A stretch of DNA of 63,959 nt, taken from contig CAJWNQ010000008.1 in the NCBI GenBank assembly GCA_913043905.1, positions 1 to 63,959 on the forward strand, given 5' to 3'. Positions within the stretch are counted from its first letter, which is position 1. Every line of letters starts with the position of its first letter. The position numbers were made by a program, and so were the translations under genes. This document shows, in pieces, positions 36,027 to 46,510 of the stretch. This stretch comes from an uncultured Paracoccaceae bacterium. GTDB taxonomy: Bacteria; Pseudomonadota; Alphaproteobacteria; Rhodobacterales; Rhodobacteraceae. Under the pieces are notes generated by a model. That model worked only from the letters and a program-made list of their open reading frames with translations. It ran no database searches and was not told where the DNA came from.

Positions 36027-37888
36027 TGAAAAACCCAAACAATAACCCTGCTGACCCATTTAAAAAAGCACTCGCGGAAGCAACACGAGCAATGGCGGCC
36101 AATGGTGAGTTGGCTGTTGCATATTCTATAGATCCACCTGGTCTATCGAATGACACAGCACGGCTTCCCCAAGTAAGCCGCCGAATGACCCGCCAAGAAG
36201 TTTTGTTGGCGCGCGGAACTGCAGATGCCTATGCTTTACGTACAAGATTTCATAATGAAAGCATTCATAACCGCTATATGCCTGATGGGAGTGAAGCTCG
36301 TGAAATATATGAAGTTATGGCTACCGCTCGCTGTGAAGCCGTGGGAGCTCGAGCTATGCCTGGCACGGCAGGTAATATAGAAGCAAAATTAGAAGCTGAA
36401 GCTTTAGCATTAGGTTATGATAAAGTAACCTCATTCAAAGAAGTTCCTATGCCAACGGCTTTATCATATTATTTGCGACACGTTGCGACTGGGCGAGAAA
36501 TGCCTTCAGCCGTTAACAACGCCTTAAGCCAATGGAAGACAACAATCGAGGAAAGATCAGGCAAGACATTCGATGACATTGGAAGCAAAATGTCTGACCA
36601 AACTGAGTTTGCGCGTTTTGCACGCCAGTTAATTGATGATTTGGGATACGGTGATCAACTTGGGAATGATCCGGACGATACTAATTCAAATGAAGATGCA
36701 GAAGAAGCTGAAAACCAACCAGAAGATGCATCTGATCCAGATACAGATGCGGGTGACACTTCAGATGAAAACGAAGACCAGCAAGAACAGTCCGATGACA
36801 CCGAGCAATCGATGGATCAACAACAAGCACAAATTTCTATGGATGAAAGTGAGGAGAATTCTGATGCACAAGAAGCAGATGCACCCGACGGTGAGCCTCC
36901 AATTGCGCCACCAGTACCACCTGTTTCTGATGCTGATCCAAACTATAAAGTTTTCTCTACACAATTCGATGAAGAAGTTTTAGCGGAAGATTTGGCATCG
37001 ACTGTTGAATTGGAACGCTTGCGTGCTTACTTAGATCAACAATTAGAACCCTTGAAGGGCGCAGTATCTCGCTTAGCAAACAAATTACAGCGCCGTTTAC
37101 AAGCACAACAAAATCGTTCTTGGTCCTTTGATATGGAAGAAGGTTTGTTAGATGCAGGTAGGCTAGCCCGTATAATTTCAAACCCTACAACACCTCTTTC
37201 GTTCAAAGTTGAAAAAGATACAGAGTTTCGTGATACTGTTGTAACAATTCTGTTAGATAACTCTGGCTCAATGCGTGGTCGCCCAATTTCGATTGCAGCT
37301 ATTTGCGCAGATGTTTTGGCAAGAACTTTAGAACGCTGCCAGGTAAAATGTGAAATCTTAGGTTTCACAACACGAACCTGGAAGGGTGGACAAAGTCGTG
37401 AGGATTGGCTGCAAAACGGTCGCCCTGAGGGCCCAGGTCGCTTAAACGATCTCCGCCACATAATTTATAAAGATGCTGATGCTCCATGGCGCCGGTCTCG
37501 CCCCAATTTAGGGCTAATGATGAAAGAAGGCTTACTAAAAGAAAACATAGATGGTGAAGCACTTGAGTGGGCACATAAACGTATGATGGCGCGTCCAGAA
37601 GCGCGTCGAATTTTAATGGTTATTTCAGACGGTGCACCCGTAGATGATAGTACATTATCAGTTAATTCTGCTGCATATCTTGAGAAGCACCTTCGTGATG
37701 TTATTACCATGATTGAGAAACGCAGTGCTGTAGAATTAACCGCTATTGGTATTGGTCACGATGTAACAAGATATTATGAACGTGCGGTTACAATAACAGA
37801 TGCAGAGCAGTTGGCTGGGGCAATTACAGAACAGTTAGCCGGGTTATTCGATAACGATCCACGCGCGTCAAAACGTCAGGCAAGATAA
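36026..37888 (+). CDS. cobT: Cobaltochelatase subunit CobT
   Basis: CobT is the integrin-like partner of CobS. The product is 620 residues: an N-terminal helical domain, a very acidic linker (about 205-300, rich in Asp, Glu and Gln), and a C-terminal von Willebrand A domain with the MIDAS motif D411-NSGSM. Length and domain order are normal. It overlaps both cobS and the aminopeptidase gene by TAATG, so three genes are coupled. Confidence 0.95.
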   Translation: MKNPNNNPADPFKKALAEATRAMAANGELAVAYSIDPPGLSNDTARLPQVSRRMTRQEVLLARGTADAYALRTRFHNESIHNRYMPDGSEAREIYEVMATARCEAVGARAMPGTAGNIEAKLEAEALALGYDKVTSFKEVPMPTALSYYLRHVATGREMPSAVNNALSQWKTTIEERSGKTFDDIGSKMSDQTEFARFARQLIDDLGYGDQLGNDPDDTNSNEDAEEAENQPEDASDPDTDAGDTSDENEDQQEQSDDTEQSMDQQQAQISMDESEENSDAQEADAPDGEPPIAPPVPPVSDADPNYKVFSTQFDEEVLAEDLASTVELERLRAYLDQQLEPLKGAVSRLANKLQRRLQAQQNRSWSFDMEEGLLDAGRLARIISNPTTPLSFKVEKDTEFRDTVVTILLDNSGSMRGRPISIAAICADVLARTLERCQVKCEILGFTTRTWKGGQSREDWLQNGRPEGPGRLNDLRHIIYKDADAPWRRSRPNLGLMMKEGLLKENIDGEALEWAHKRMMARPEARRILMVISDGAPVDDSTLSVNSAAYLEKHLRDVITMIEKRSAVELTAIGIGHDVTRYYERAVTITDAEQLAGAITEQLAGLFDNDPRASKRQAR

Positions 37889-39690
37889 TGTTCCAGACGT
37901 TCAACGCCAAAACTACACCTGATACTGGGAAGTTACGGCTTGAAGCGTTACGTGCCAAAATGGCAGAAATCCACGTTGATGGTTTTTTAATTCCACGGTC
38001 TGATACTCACATGGGCGAATATGTATCGGCACGTGATCGGCGTTTAGAATGGCTAACCAGCTTTACAGGTAGTGCAGGATATTGCGCTGTATTTAATAAA
38101 TGCGCTCTACTATTTGTTGATGGGCGGTATACATTACAAGCAACTGACCAAATCGATACAAATACCTTTGAAATCCAAAATATTCCTACCGATAAATTAA
38201 CTGATTGCATTAATACTACACTATCGAGTGGTGGGAAATTTGCATATGATCCTTGGTTACATACTGAAGCACAAATTGAAAAAATTATGTCTTCAACACA
38301 TAATAACATAATATTATTAGAAGTTGAGAACCTTATCGATGCCATATGGATTGATCAGCCTGATCCACCACTTAATTTAATGACACCCCACTCACTAAAT
38401 TATGCTGGCATACACCACAGCAAAAAATTAAAGAATATTGGAAAAGAATTGATTGATACAGGCCAGTCTCATGTAGTTTTGACTCAACCTGATAGTATTG
38501 CTTGGGCATTAAATACTAGAGGTACAGACTTAGGTCAGACACCAGTTGCATTATGCTTTGCAACTGTAGCGTCAGATGGAGGGGTGAATTTATTTATTAA
38601 TCTTCAAAAAGTTAATGATGAATTGCGAGATCATTTAGGATCAAATGTAATAATAAAAGATATTTCAGATTTTAGCCTACATCTTGCGTCCTTAACTGGT
38701 TCAGTGCGAATAGACTCTCAGACGGCTCCTATTGCAATTAAAAATATTCTTAAAAATGCTAATATTTCAGTAATTTCTGGAGCAGATCCAACCATATTAG
38801 CTAAGGCTTGTAAAAATAGAACTGAGCTAGATGGATGTATTAAAGCACATATTCGGGATGGTGCTGCTGTTGTTGAGTTTTTAAGTGAATTAAAAAACTT
38901 AGACATTAATCTAAAAATAAGTGAAATTGATTTAGTAAAAAATTTAGAAAATAAACGTATTGCTACTGGAAAGTTAAAAAATATTTCTTTTGATACAATC
39001 TGTGGTTCTGGCCCAAACGGGGCAATAGTGCATTATCGTGTAAACACAAATACCAACCGCACAATATCAACTGGTGACGTATTACTTATAGATAGTGGTG
39101 GACAGTATTTGGATGGTACAACCGATATCACTCGAACTATTGCAATAGGTTCAGTACCTAAAGAAGCCACTCGCATAAATACCTTAGTATTAAAAGGAAT
39201 GATAGCTATCTCTTGTTTGAAATTTCCAACAGGTTTGGCAGGACGTGATATTGATGCTATAGCCCGACAAGCCTTATGGTCAGCTGGACTAGATTTTGAT
39301 CATGGGACTGGGCATGGAGTAGGGTCATTTTTATCTGTCCACGAAGGTCCTCACGGAATTTCGCGACACAATCAAGTACCATTTAAGCCTGGTATGATAA
39401 TCTCAAACGAACCAGGCTATTACAAAGAAGGCCATTTTGGCATACGAATAGAAAACCTAATTTATGTAAAAAAAGCTACTAATTCAAAAAATAGTTATTC
39501 TCGTAAAATGTTAAAATTTGAGACACTTACTTTAGTTCCTATTGACCAAACAATGATAGACATCAGCTTATTAAGCAATCAAGAGCGTAAATGGTTAAAT
39601 GATTATCACGCAACTGTATTGGAAAAGCTGTACGATTTGGTCAGCGATAGCGCTAAAAAATGGTTAAATCTAGCTTGCGCACCAATCTAA
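37888..39690 (+). CDS. Aminopeptidase P family (M24) X-Pro aminopeptidase
   Basis: The 600-residue product has three parts: two creatinase-like N-terminal domains (GFLIPRSDTHMGEYV; TQPDSIAWALNTRG) and a pita-bread catalytic domain. The metal ligands are visible: Asp in LIDSGGQYLDGTTDITRT (two), His in DHGTGHGVGSF, and Glu in SNEPGYY and RIENLI. This three-domain form resembles eukaryotic XPNPEP1 and bacterial long APP enzymes that cleave X-Pro N-termini. It is coupled to cobT, with no known link to B12. It converges on the ClC gene with 2 bp between stop codons. Confidence 0.9.
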   Translation: MFQTFNAKTTPDTGKLRLEALRAKMAEIHVDGFLIPRSDTHMGEYVSARDRRLEWLTSFTGSAGYCAVFNKCALLFVDGRYTLQATDQIDTNTFEIQNIPTDKLTDCINTTLSSGGKFAYDPWLHTEAQIEKIMSSTHNNIILLEVENLIDAIWIDQPDPPLNLMTPHSLNYAGIHHSKKLKNIGKELIDTGQSHVVLTQPDSIAWALNTRGTDLGQTPVALCFATVASDGGVNLFINLQKVNDELRDHLGSNVIIKDISDFSLHLASLTGSVRIDSQTAPIAIKNILKNANISVISGADPTILAKACKNRTELDGCIKAHIRDGAAVVEFLSELKNLDINLKISEIDLVKNLENKRIATGKLKNISFDTICGSGPNGAIVHYRVNTNTNRTISTGDVLLIDSGGQYLDGTTDITRTIAIGSVPKEATRINTLVLKGMIAISCLKFPTGLAGRDIDAIARQALWSAGLDFDHGTGHGVGSFLSVHEGPHGISRHNQVPFKPGMIISNEPGYYKEGHFGIRIENLIYVKKATNSKNSYSRKMLKFETLTLVPIDQTMIDISLLSNQERKWLNDYHATVLEKLYDLVSDSAKKWLNLACAPI

Positions 39691-39692
39691 AA

Positions 39693-41363
39693 CTATGAGT
39701 GTTCTTCCTTTGATGTATCAAACAAAGCCTGATTAAAAGTTTTAAGGGCATCAAGATAATATAATACTCCACTTATTTCTGGCACTTTTTTTTCTTTGCC
39801 AAGAGTTACAACTGGGAGAAATTTGTATTTACCATTCATAAATATAGGCATCGCCGTTTCTAAATTTGCACCAATATCTAAATACTGCCCTTGCTCTACC
39901 ATTTTCCATAACCTTTTATGTGATCCTATCTTAATAGTTTTGGGCCCACGCATAATTGATGCAACCTTGTATTTAACCAATAAATAGTTATGTGGCCCCT
40001 CTGCTAGATGAACACCTCTTCGCTCTAATTGTGTTAAGAAAAATGATCTATGAACCATTTTATTCGTAAACGCTGTAGCTATAGAAACAGCCACCATAAC
40101 TGCCAATCCAGCTTGCCAATCGCCAGTTAGTTCAATCACAATTAGAATAGTAGAAATGGGAGCACCCAAAACAGCGGCTGCAACAGCACCCATTCCTGAT
40201 AAAGCGTAGAGGGTTTCATCTCCTTGCACTGATGGAAAAATAGAAACCGCGACCCAACCAAAGGATAAACCAGTCAATGCACCTAGCATGAGAGATGGAG
40301 AAAATATACCTCCCCCCATTCGACCAGACAAGGTTATGACTACAGCCAGGCTTTTAGCAAATACAAACATAATTGCAGTCCATAATAATAGTTCACCTGT
40401 TAAGGCATCAGACATTGTTTCATAACCAACACCAATAATATGTGGAAATTTTAATGCAATTGAGCCTAAAAGAGCACCCGCAAAAGCAGGCCGCAAAAAA
40501 TTAGGAATTGACCATCTTTTTTGAATTTTATCACCAAGAGTTTCAGCCCAAAAAATTGATTTAATCAAGCTTACGGCAACAAATGCTGAGACTATACCTA
40601 ATATCAGATGTGCTGGTAATTCAATGTAAAAATCTTGTGTATGAACGGGTAAAGTAAACTCTGTGACATTTCCAAAGTACAATCTGCTAACCACAGTGCC
40701 AGCAACAGAGGCAATCAAAATTGGAGCTAAAGCCTGAACTGCATAGTGGCGCAAAACTACTTCAAGAGCGAATAATGCTCCTGCTAAAGGAGCATTAAAT
40801 GATGCAGAAACAGCAGCTGCAACAGCACAACCCATAAGGTTACGCCCAGTAATTCCATCAGCATTAATCCATCGTGACACTTTGGAAGAAATCAATGAGC
40901 CTAAAAGGACAACAGGACCTTCACGTCCTGTTGATCCACCCATTGAAAGCGTGATTACAGAAGCTACACTTGATGCAAGCCCTGCTCGTCCCTCAACTCT
41001 TCCATCATAAAGTGCTGCGCCTTCAATGACGTGCCCCATTGACCTTGCTCGACCATCCTTGGTAAAAAAATGCAAGATAATTCCAATAAGGAGGCCTCCA
41101 AAAATTGGAATTCCCACAACTGTAAACCAAGGTAATTCTTCAACTACTGCAGTTAACTTTACACCACTTTCACCATAAAATAGCGTCTGAAAGTATGTTA
41201 TTGTGAGGCGAAATCCTAATGTGGCAAAACCAGAAGCTACCCCAATCACTAGAGCAATTAGCCAAAATTGCATTTGATTCAAGCCATGCTTTTTTATGGC
41301 CTTAAATGGTTGTGTTAACGATCGCATAAAACTACTTAAAACTGTATTTCTATCGCCGATCAA
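39693..41363 (-). CDS. ClC-family chloride transporter/channel
   Basis: The 556-residue product has about ten membrane helices and the ClC selectivity motifs GGSTGREGPVVLLGS (with the gating Glu) and GGGIFSPSLMLGA. A C-terminal cytoplasmic tail (about 440-556) resembles CBS-type domains, though I cannot place both repeats with confidence. The start is taken as TTG 41363, because AAGGGG lies 9 nt upstream. ATG 41327 lacks a ribosome site. It diverges from the flavoprotein gene at 41425. Confidence 0.88.
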   Translation of the reverse strand: MIGDRNTVLSSFMRSLTQPFKAIKKHGLNQMQFWLIALVIGVASGFATLGFRLTITYFQTLFYGESGVKLTAVVEELPWFTVVGIPIFGGLLIGIILHFFTKDGRARSMGHVIEGAALYDGRVEGRAGLASSVASVITLSMGGSTGREGPVVLLGSLISSKVSRWINADGITGRNLMGCAVAAAVSASFNAPLAGALFALEVVLRHYAVQALAPILIASVAGTVVSRLYFGNVTEFTLPVHTQDFYIELPAHLILGIVSAFVAVSLIKSIFWAETLGDKIQKRWSIPNFLRPAFAGALLGSIALKFPHIIGVGYETMSDALTGELLLWTAIMFVFAKSLAVVITLSGRMGGGIFSPSLMLGALTGLSFGWVAVSIFPSVQGDETLYALSGMGAVAAAVLGAPISTILIVIELTGDWQAGLAVMVAVSIATAFTNKMVHRSFFLTQLERRGVHLAEGPHNYLLVKYKVASIMRGPKTIKIGSHKRLWKMVEQGQYLDIGANLETAMPIFMNGKYKFLPVVTLGKEKKVPEISGVLYYLDALKTFNQALFDTSKEEHS

Positions 41364-41424
41364 ACGCTTACCCCTTTAATTACTGTAATCTCTAAGTTAA
41401 CATTTATAAAAGTTGGAGATCATT

Positions 41425-42801
41425 ATGAATGACATTGCATCAGCTATCACAGAAATTAAAGCCTTACTTGGCGATCGTTTAAATACATCGCATGCAGTTC
41501 GTGATTTACATGGGCAAAATGAAACTTATTTCCAAATTATGTTGCCTGACGCAGTTGCCTTTCCTAATAATACCAGCGAGGTTTCAGAAATTTTAAAAAT
41601 ATGTACTAAATATAACTGCCCAATCATTCCATGGGGTGTTGGGACTTCCTTGGAAGGTCACGCGTTGCCGCTCAGAGGTGGAATAACAGTTGATTTAGCT
41701 AATATGAACAAAGTTTTAAATATTCAAAACGAAGATATGTTTGCCATCGTTCAACCTGGCGTAACACGTGAATCCTTAAATGATGAGCTGAGGGCAACAG
41801 GTTTGTTCTTCACTGTGGATCCAGGTGCAAACGCAACTTTGGGTGGAATGGCTGCAACTCGAGCATCTGGAACAACAACAGTTAGATATGGAACAATGCG
41901 AGAAAATGTTTTGGCAATGGAAATAGTTTTGTCAGATGGCAGAATTATTCGTACAGGAACACGTGCAAAAAAATCATCCGCAGGCTATGACTTAACAAAA
42001 CTATTTGTTGGCAGTGAGGGTACTCTTGGAATAATCACAGAATTAACTTTAGCTTTGCAGGGCCAGCCTGAAGCAATTTCTGCTGCGGTTTGTAATTTTC
42101 CAACAATCAAGGCAGCCGTAAATGTTGTAATCATGGCAATACAAGCTGGAATACCATTAGCGCGTATTGAATTAATTGATGAAATTTGCATACGTGCTAT
42201 AAATAAATATTCAAAATTAGATTATCCTGAAACTCCCCATTTATTTATGGAGTTTCATGGATCAAATGCTGGCGTTGCAGACCAATCACACACAATGGCA
42301 GAAATCATAAAAGAATTTAATGGTGGTGATTTTCAATGGTCGACTAGGCCAGAGGATCGCAATAAATTATGGGCTGCCCGTCATCAGGCTTATTACGCCA
42401 CCAAGGCACTATTTCCAAAACAAATAGGTATGTCTACCGATGTTTGTGTTCCAATATCCAAGCTGGCAAAAGCTATAAGTGATACACAAGATGATTTGAA
42501 AAAATTTGATGTCGTAGGTTCGATTATTGGACATGTAGGAGACGGTAATTACCATACATTAATGTTCTGTGATCCAAATAACCCAAAAGAATTAGTGCGC
42601 AATAAGTTGCTTGCACATCGCATGGCGCAAAGAGCATTGGATGTAGGAGGAACCGTTACGGGTGAACATGGTATTGGAATGGGAAAATTAGATTATATGG
42701 CTCAAGAACATGGTGAAGCACTGACTGTAATGTCTGACTTAAAGCGATTGTTTGATCCAAAAAATATCATGAATCCTGGAAAAATGATTGATTTGAATTA
42801 A
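41425..42801 (+). CDS. FAD-linked oxidase, GlcD/D-lactate dehydrogenase type
   Basis: The 458-residue product has a PCMH-type FAD domain (PGVTRESLNDELRATGLFF, PGANATLGGMAATRASGT, GSEGTLGIITELTL) and a C-terminal oxidase domain ending GEHGIGMGKLDYM and FDPKNIMNPGKM. Relatives oxidise D-lactate, glycolate or D-2-hydroxy acids. It lacks neighbouring glcE/glcF, so D-lactate dehydrogenase (cytochrome type) is slightly more likely than glycolate oxidase; this is undecided. ATG 41425 has GGAG 6 nt upstream. Confidence 0.85.
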   Translation: MNDIASAITEIKALLGDRLNTSHAVRDLHGQNETYFQIMLPDAVAFPNNTSEVSEILKICTKYNCPIIPWGVGTSLEGHALPLRGGITVDLANMNKVLNIQNEDMFAIVQPGVTRESLNDELRATGLFFTVDPGANATLGGMAATRASGTTTVRYGTMRENVLAMEIVLSDGRIIRTGTRAKKSSAGYDLTKLFVGSEGTLGIITELTLALQGQPEAISAAVCNFPTIKAAVNVVIMAIQAGIPLARIELIDEICIRAINKYSKLDYPETPHLFMEFHGSNAGVADQSHTMAEIIKEFNGGDFQWSTRPEDRNKLWAARHQAYYATKALFPKQIGMSTDVCVPISKLAKAISDTQDDLKKFDVVGSIIGHVGDGNYHTLMFCDPNNPKELVRNKLLAHRMAQRALDVGGTVTGEHGIGMGKLDYMAQEHGEALTVMSDLKRLFDPKNIMNPGKMIDLN

Positions 42802-42857
42802 ATTGTTTTGGTGTATCTAAAAGATATTATCTAATCTTAATATCTTAATAATCTGCG

Positions 42858-44495
42858 CTAAAGAAGCGCTCTCGCTGCTGCGCGGGCTTCAGGGGTAATC
42901 ATATCTCCTGCCAGCATCCGAGCAATCTCATTTATACGTGCTTCGGTGTTTAATTCTATAACGGTAGTAAATGTTTCACTTTTTATTACATTTTTTTGAA
43001 CCCGCCAATGATGTGCACCTTTGGCCGCAACTTGGGGGCTATGAGTTACTACTAACACCTGGCCTGAGGAAGCAATATCAGATAGCCTTTGTCCAACAGC
43101 ATTTGCTGTTGCGCCACCAACACCACGGTCAATTTCGTCAAAAATCATGGTTATTCCCTTCGCTTTATTTGTTAGACAAACTTTGAGTGCAAGTAAAAAC
43201 CGCGATAGCTCTCCGCCCGAAGCAATCTTATTGATAGGCCCCGCCGGTGCTCCCGGGTTAGTGGAAACCATAAATGTCACAGTATCTATGCCATCAGAAC
43301 TGGCATTTGATACTTCAAAGTTTGTAGTAAATATAGCTTGTTCTAATTTCAACGGCCCCAATTCTTTAGCCATAAAATACTCTAATTCTTTTGCAGATTT
43401 TTTTCGGGAAACTGAAAGACCAGAAGCGAGTTTGTCATAGTCAACTTTTGCTTGGAACAGCTGTTGTTCCAAACTAATGATATTATCTGCACCCAGTTCG
43501 ATTCCTTTAAGTTTCCTTGATAATTCTTGTTTAAACGAAGCTAAGTCATCGGGGAGTACTGAATGTTTCCGAGCAAGAGCACGTATTAAAAATAGCCGCT
43601 CTTCAGTTTTCTCTAATTCTAGTGGATCAAAGTCCAGTGATGACAAACAACTTTCCACACCTTGTTGTGAAGTGGATAGCTCTGATATAGCGCGCGATAA
43701 TGCAGATATAGCTGTATCCAAGCGCCCTTCAGCTTGTCCTGACACGCCATCAAGCCAACGACTTGCATCATTTAATAAACCTTCAGCTCCGTCTAAACTT
43801 AAATTTTTTGATACCTTTTTTATATCTTCACAAATTTTTACTGAAGCCTGCATCAATCTACGCTTCACATCCAAAGTTTGATCTTCGCCATATTCAGGCG
43901 CTAATTGATTGATTTCATCAAGTGAATGAAGAAGGTATTCTTGATCTTTCTGTGCAACAGTGAATTCAGACTTAGTCGCCTCAAGTTGCTTTTTAAGATC
44001 ATGATGAGCTTTCCATGCATTTCGAACATTAGATATATCTAAGCTTCCAAATTCATCTAATAAATCACAATGCTTGCGAGGATTAAGCAGTCCACGGTCG
44101 TCATGTTGACCATGCAATTCAACTAATACATCTGATAATTGTCGCAACATTTCGCCTGAACAACGCTGATCATTGACATATGCAGTTTTACGGCCGTCAC
44201 TGGCATTTGTTCTCCGCAAAATTAATTCATCAGCATCTGAAAAGCCGGCTTCTTGTAATATAATCCTAGCAGCATGGCCATCGCTTAAATCAAAGCATGC
44301 ATTTACTTCACCTTGGCTTGCCCCTGACCGTACAAGATCTGCACGACCACGCCATCCAAGAACAAACCCAAGACTATCAAGTAAAATAGATTTCCCAGCA
44401 CCTGTTTCACCAGTTAGTACATTTAGTCCAGGCTGAAATTGTAAATCTAACCGATCTATCAACAACATGTTTGTGATATGAATACTACGCAACAT
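42858..44495 (-). CDS. recN: DNA repair protein RecN
   Basis: RecN is an SMC-like ATPase for double-strand break repair. The 545-residue product has Walker A GETGAGKS (29-36), long central coiled-coil helices (about 150-370), the ABC signature region KIASGGELSRFLLALK, and Walker B ITMIFDEIDRGVGG. It follows bamD by 6 nt as the last gene of the dcw run. It converges on the flavoprotein gene, with a weak AT-rich hairpin (42821-42846) between them. Confidence 0.94.
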   Translation of the reverse strand: MLRSIHITNMLLIDRLDLQFQPGLNVLTGETGAGKSILLDSLGFVLGWRGRADLVRSGASQGEVNACFDLSDGHAARIILQEAGFSDADELILRRTNASDGRKTAYVNDQRCSGEMLRQLSDVLVELHGQHDDRGLLNPRKHCDLLDEFGSLDISNVRNAWKAHHDLKKQLEATKSEFTVAQKDQEYLLHSLDEINQLAPEYGEDQTLDVKRRLMQASVKICEDIKKVSKNLSLDGAEGLLNDASRWLDGVSGQAEGRLDTAISALSRAISELSTSQQGVESCLSSLDFDPLELEKTEERLFLIRALARKHSVLPDDLASFKQELSRKLKGIELGADNIISLEQQLFQAKVDYDKLASGLSVSRKKSAKELEYFMAKELGPLKLEQAIFTTNFEVSNASSDGIDTVTFMVSTNPGAPAGPINKIASGGELSRFLLALKVCLTNKAKGITMIFDEIDRGVGGATANAVGQRLSDIASSGQVLVVTHSPQVAAKGAHHWRVQKNVIKSETFTTVIELNTEARINEIARMLAGDMITPEARAAARALL

Positions 44496-44501
44496 ATCGC
44501 G

Positions 44502-45344
44502 TTAAAGCCATTTCCCTTGGCCAACTCGACGCCATACGTCATTTAACCAACTCGAACCTTTACTATCTACTTCTTCTGTAAATAAATCCTTACCAGTTAA
44601 TAAAACATATGTATCTTTGTACCAATCAGAGGACTGAAAGTTATGGCCTAAAATCGCACCAGCTGTTTGTGCATTAGCATTCAAGCCAAGTGATAGATAC
44701 GATTCAACTAAACGGTGTAAAGCTTCAGGAGTATGACTAGTAGTTTGGAATTCTTCTACAACCACTCTAAACCTTGCAATAGCAGCACCAAAATGTCCAC
44801 GCTTTTGGTAATAACGTCCAATTTCCATTTCTTTGCCAGCTAAATGGTCCAACGATAGATCAAATTTCAGTAAAGCAGGTAATGAATATTCACTATCAGG
44901 GTAACGCTCAATAACATTTCTAAATGCTTGTATAGCTTCAAATGTTACAGACTGATCACGACTAACATTATCAATTTGATCATAATAACTGAGTGCTATT
45001 AAATATTGTGCACGTGCTGCATTTTTATCAGCAGGGTAAAAATCTAAATAACGCCTAGAATCTTCACGGCTTTTTACATAAAACCCACCTTGGTGATTTG
45101 CAACTGCGGACATAATCAGAGATTGTTTTGCTAGTTTAGAATAAGGATATAATCGCTCAATCTTAGAAAACAAATCTGAGGCTTCTCGATTTAAGTTATT
45201 TTTTAATAGAATTTCAGCTTGCTTATATATTTTTTGTGCGGGAAGTTCTTCCAAAGGTTCTGGATTCCCCCCCCCATCACAGGCAAACAAAACACCAGAA
45301 AGGATGAGTAATAGCCATGTAATTTTACCCCATTTCATAGTCAT
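44502..45344 (-). CDS. bamD: Outer membrane assembly lipoprotein BamD
   Basis: BamD is the essential TPR lipoprotein of the BAM complex. The 280-residue product has a lipoprotein signal with lipobox LFAC (C22), then TPR-type helices (IYKQAEILLKNNLNREASDL, AIQAFRNVIERYPDSEYSLP, IARFRVVVEEFQTTSHTPEA). ATG 45344 has AGGA 6 nt upstream. Odd points: Asp at +2 after the lipidated Cys, which is an inner-membrane retention signal in E. coli, and a run of nine G coding for three glycines (45267-45275). It is downstream of lpxC with a T-rich terminator-like site between. Confidence 0.9.
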   Translation of the reverse strand: MTMKWGKITWLLLILSGVLFACDGGGNPEPLEELPAQKIYKQAEILLKNNLNREASDLFSKIERLYPYSKLAKQSLIMSAVANHQGGFYVKSREDSRRYLDFYPADKNAARAQYLIALSYYDQIDNVSRDQSVTFEAIQAFRNVIERYPDSEYSLPALLKFDLSLDHLAGKEMEIGRYYQKRGHFGAAIARFRVVVEEFQTTSHTPEALHRLVESYLSLGLNANAQTAGAILGHNFQSSDWYKDTYVLLTGKDLFTEEVDSKGSSWLNDVWRRVGQGKWL

Positions 45345-45406
45345 AAAAATTCCTATTTTTCAGCACATTAAATACGCATATTTTATTATCAACTAACACA
45401 TTTTAT

Positions 45407-45430
45407 AAAAAAAAAAAACTGTTTCAACAG
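45407..45430 (-). terminator. Terminator-like site after lpxC
   Basis: On the minus strand a short stem (CTGT/ACAG, 45419-45430) is followed by twelve T (A12 at 45407-45418). The stem is weak and the T-tract very strong. It may only partly separate lpxC from bamD. Confidence 0.4.
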
Positions 45431-45476
45431 CTTAAATATTAAAAATATGAATCAGAAAATAAATATGGAATTTCAG

Positions 45477-46391
45477 CTATTGAACAAAGTCGTCCCAAGA
45501 AATACCTGCTCCAGGTAAATTATGACTAATATCACTTGAACATTCAATCATCTCCCAAGCATTTGGCTTAGAAAATAATGCATGTAATATCAAATTAGTT
45601 GCCCTGTGACCTGCTCGCTTGCCTTCGTATTGACCAATAATAGGGCAGCCAGCTAAGTAAAGGTCACCTAGAACATCAAGCATTTTATGGCCAACACATT
45701 CATCAACGCGTCGAAAACCTTCAGGATTTAAAACAATTCCATCATCTACAACAATTGCATTATCTAAGCTTCCACCAAGAGCTAAGCCAATTGATTGTAG
45801 ATGATCAACATCACACAGCCTGCCAAATGTGCGACAATTAGATAATTCTCTTACAAAGGTACCATTAGCCATATTCAATTTTTTTTCTTGATGGCCAATT
45901 GCTGTATCCTCATAATCAATTTCAAAATCAATTTTTAACGTCTCACAAGGTGAAAGGCTAACTTCAAAATCATCAATTATAACTGAAATTGGCTCTAAAA
46001 CTCTAATAGCCCTAATAGGTGCATCAAGTTTCTGCAAACCAGCCCGTAATATTGCGTTTACAAATGGAGCAGACGAACCATCCATAATTGGAACTTCAGG
46101 CCCATCAATATCAATAATAGCATTATGAACACCCGTGCCTGCTAATGAAGCCATTAAATGTTCAATTGTAGAAACTTCAGCTCCATCTGAGTTACTAATT
46201 CGTGTGCAAAGTTTTGTGTTACTAACTGCATCATAACGTGCCGGGATTAGATTATCACTATCCATTATATCAATTCGTCGGAACCATATTCCGTATTCAG
46301 CAGATGCAGGCAAGATAGTTATGCTACTAGCAATCCCTGAATGTAGACCGACTCCAGACATTTTAATTATTTTTTTTATTGTTGTCTGCAT
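45477..46391 (-). CDS. lpxC: UDP-3-O-acyl-N-acetylglucosamine deacetylase
   Basis: LpxC commits UDP-acyl-GlcNAc to lipid A. The 304-residue product has H78 in STIEHLMASL and H235/D239 in GHKMLD, the zinc ligands, plus catalytic H262 in GKRAGHRATN. Length is normal. It follows ftsZ past a terminator, the standard end of the dcw cluster in proteobacteria. Confidence 0.95.
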   Translation of the reverse strand: MQTTIKKIIKMSGVGLHSGIASSITILPASAEYGIWFRRIDIMDSDNLIPARYDAVSNTKLCTRISNSDGAEVSTIEHLMASLAGTGVHNAIIDIDGPEVPIMDGSSAPFVNAILRAGLQKLDAPIRAIRVLEPISVIIDDFEVSLSPCETLKIDFEIDYEDTAIGHQEKKLNMANGTFVRELSNCRTFGRLCDVDHLQSIGLALGGSLDNAIVVDDGIVLNPEGFRRVDECVGHKMLDVLGDLYLAGCPIIGQYEGKRAGHRATNLILHALFSKPNAWEMIECSSDISHNLPGAGISWDDFVQ

Positions 46392-46510
46392 AACAACCTA
46401 CAATTAAGATTATTTTAAATATAATTATAAATACAACTTACCCAACAAGCACTCAATTCACGCTTTGTTTCCAAATCTAACAAATTTGTAATATTTACTT
46501 AATTAACAAG

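Noticed and set aside
37036-37461. 141-codon frame antisense to cobT
   Set aside because: Shadow of the well-conserved CobT VWA domain.
42821-42846. 9-bp AT-only hairpin between the GlcD-like gene and recN
   Set aside because: Low stability and no T-tract; such dyads are frequent by chance in this base composition.
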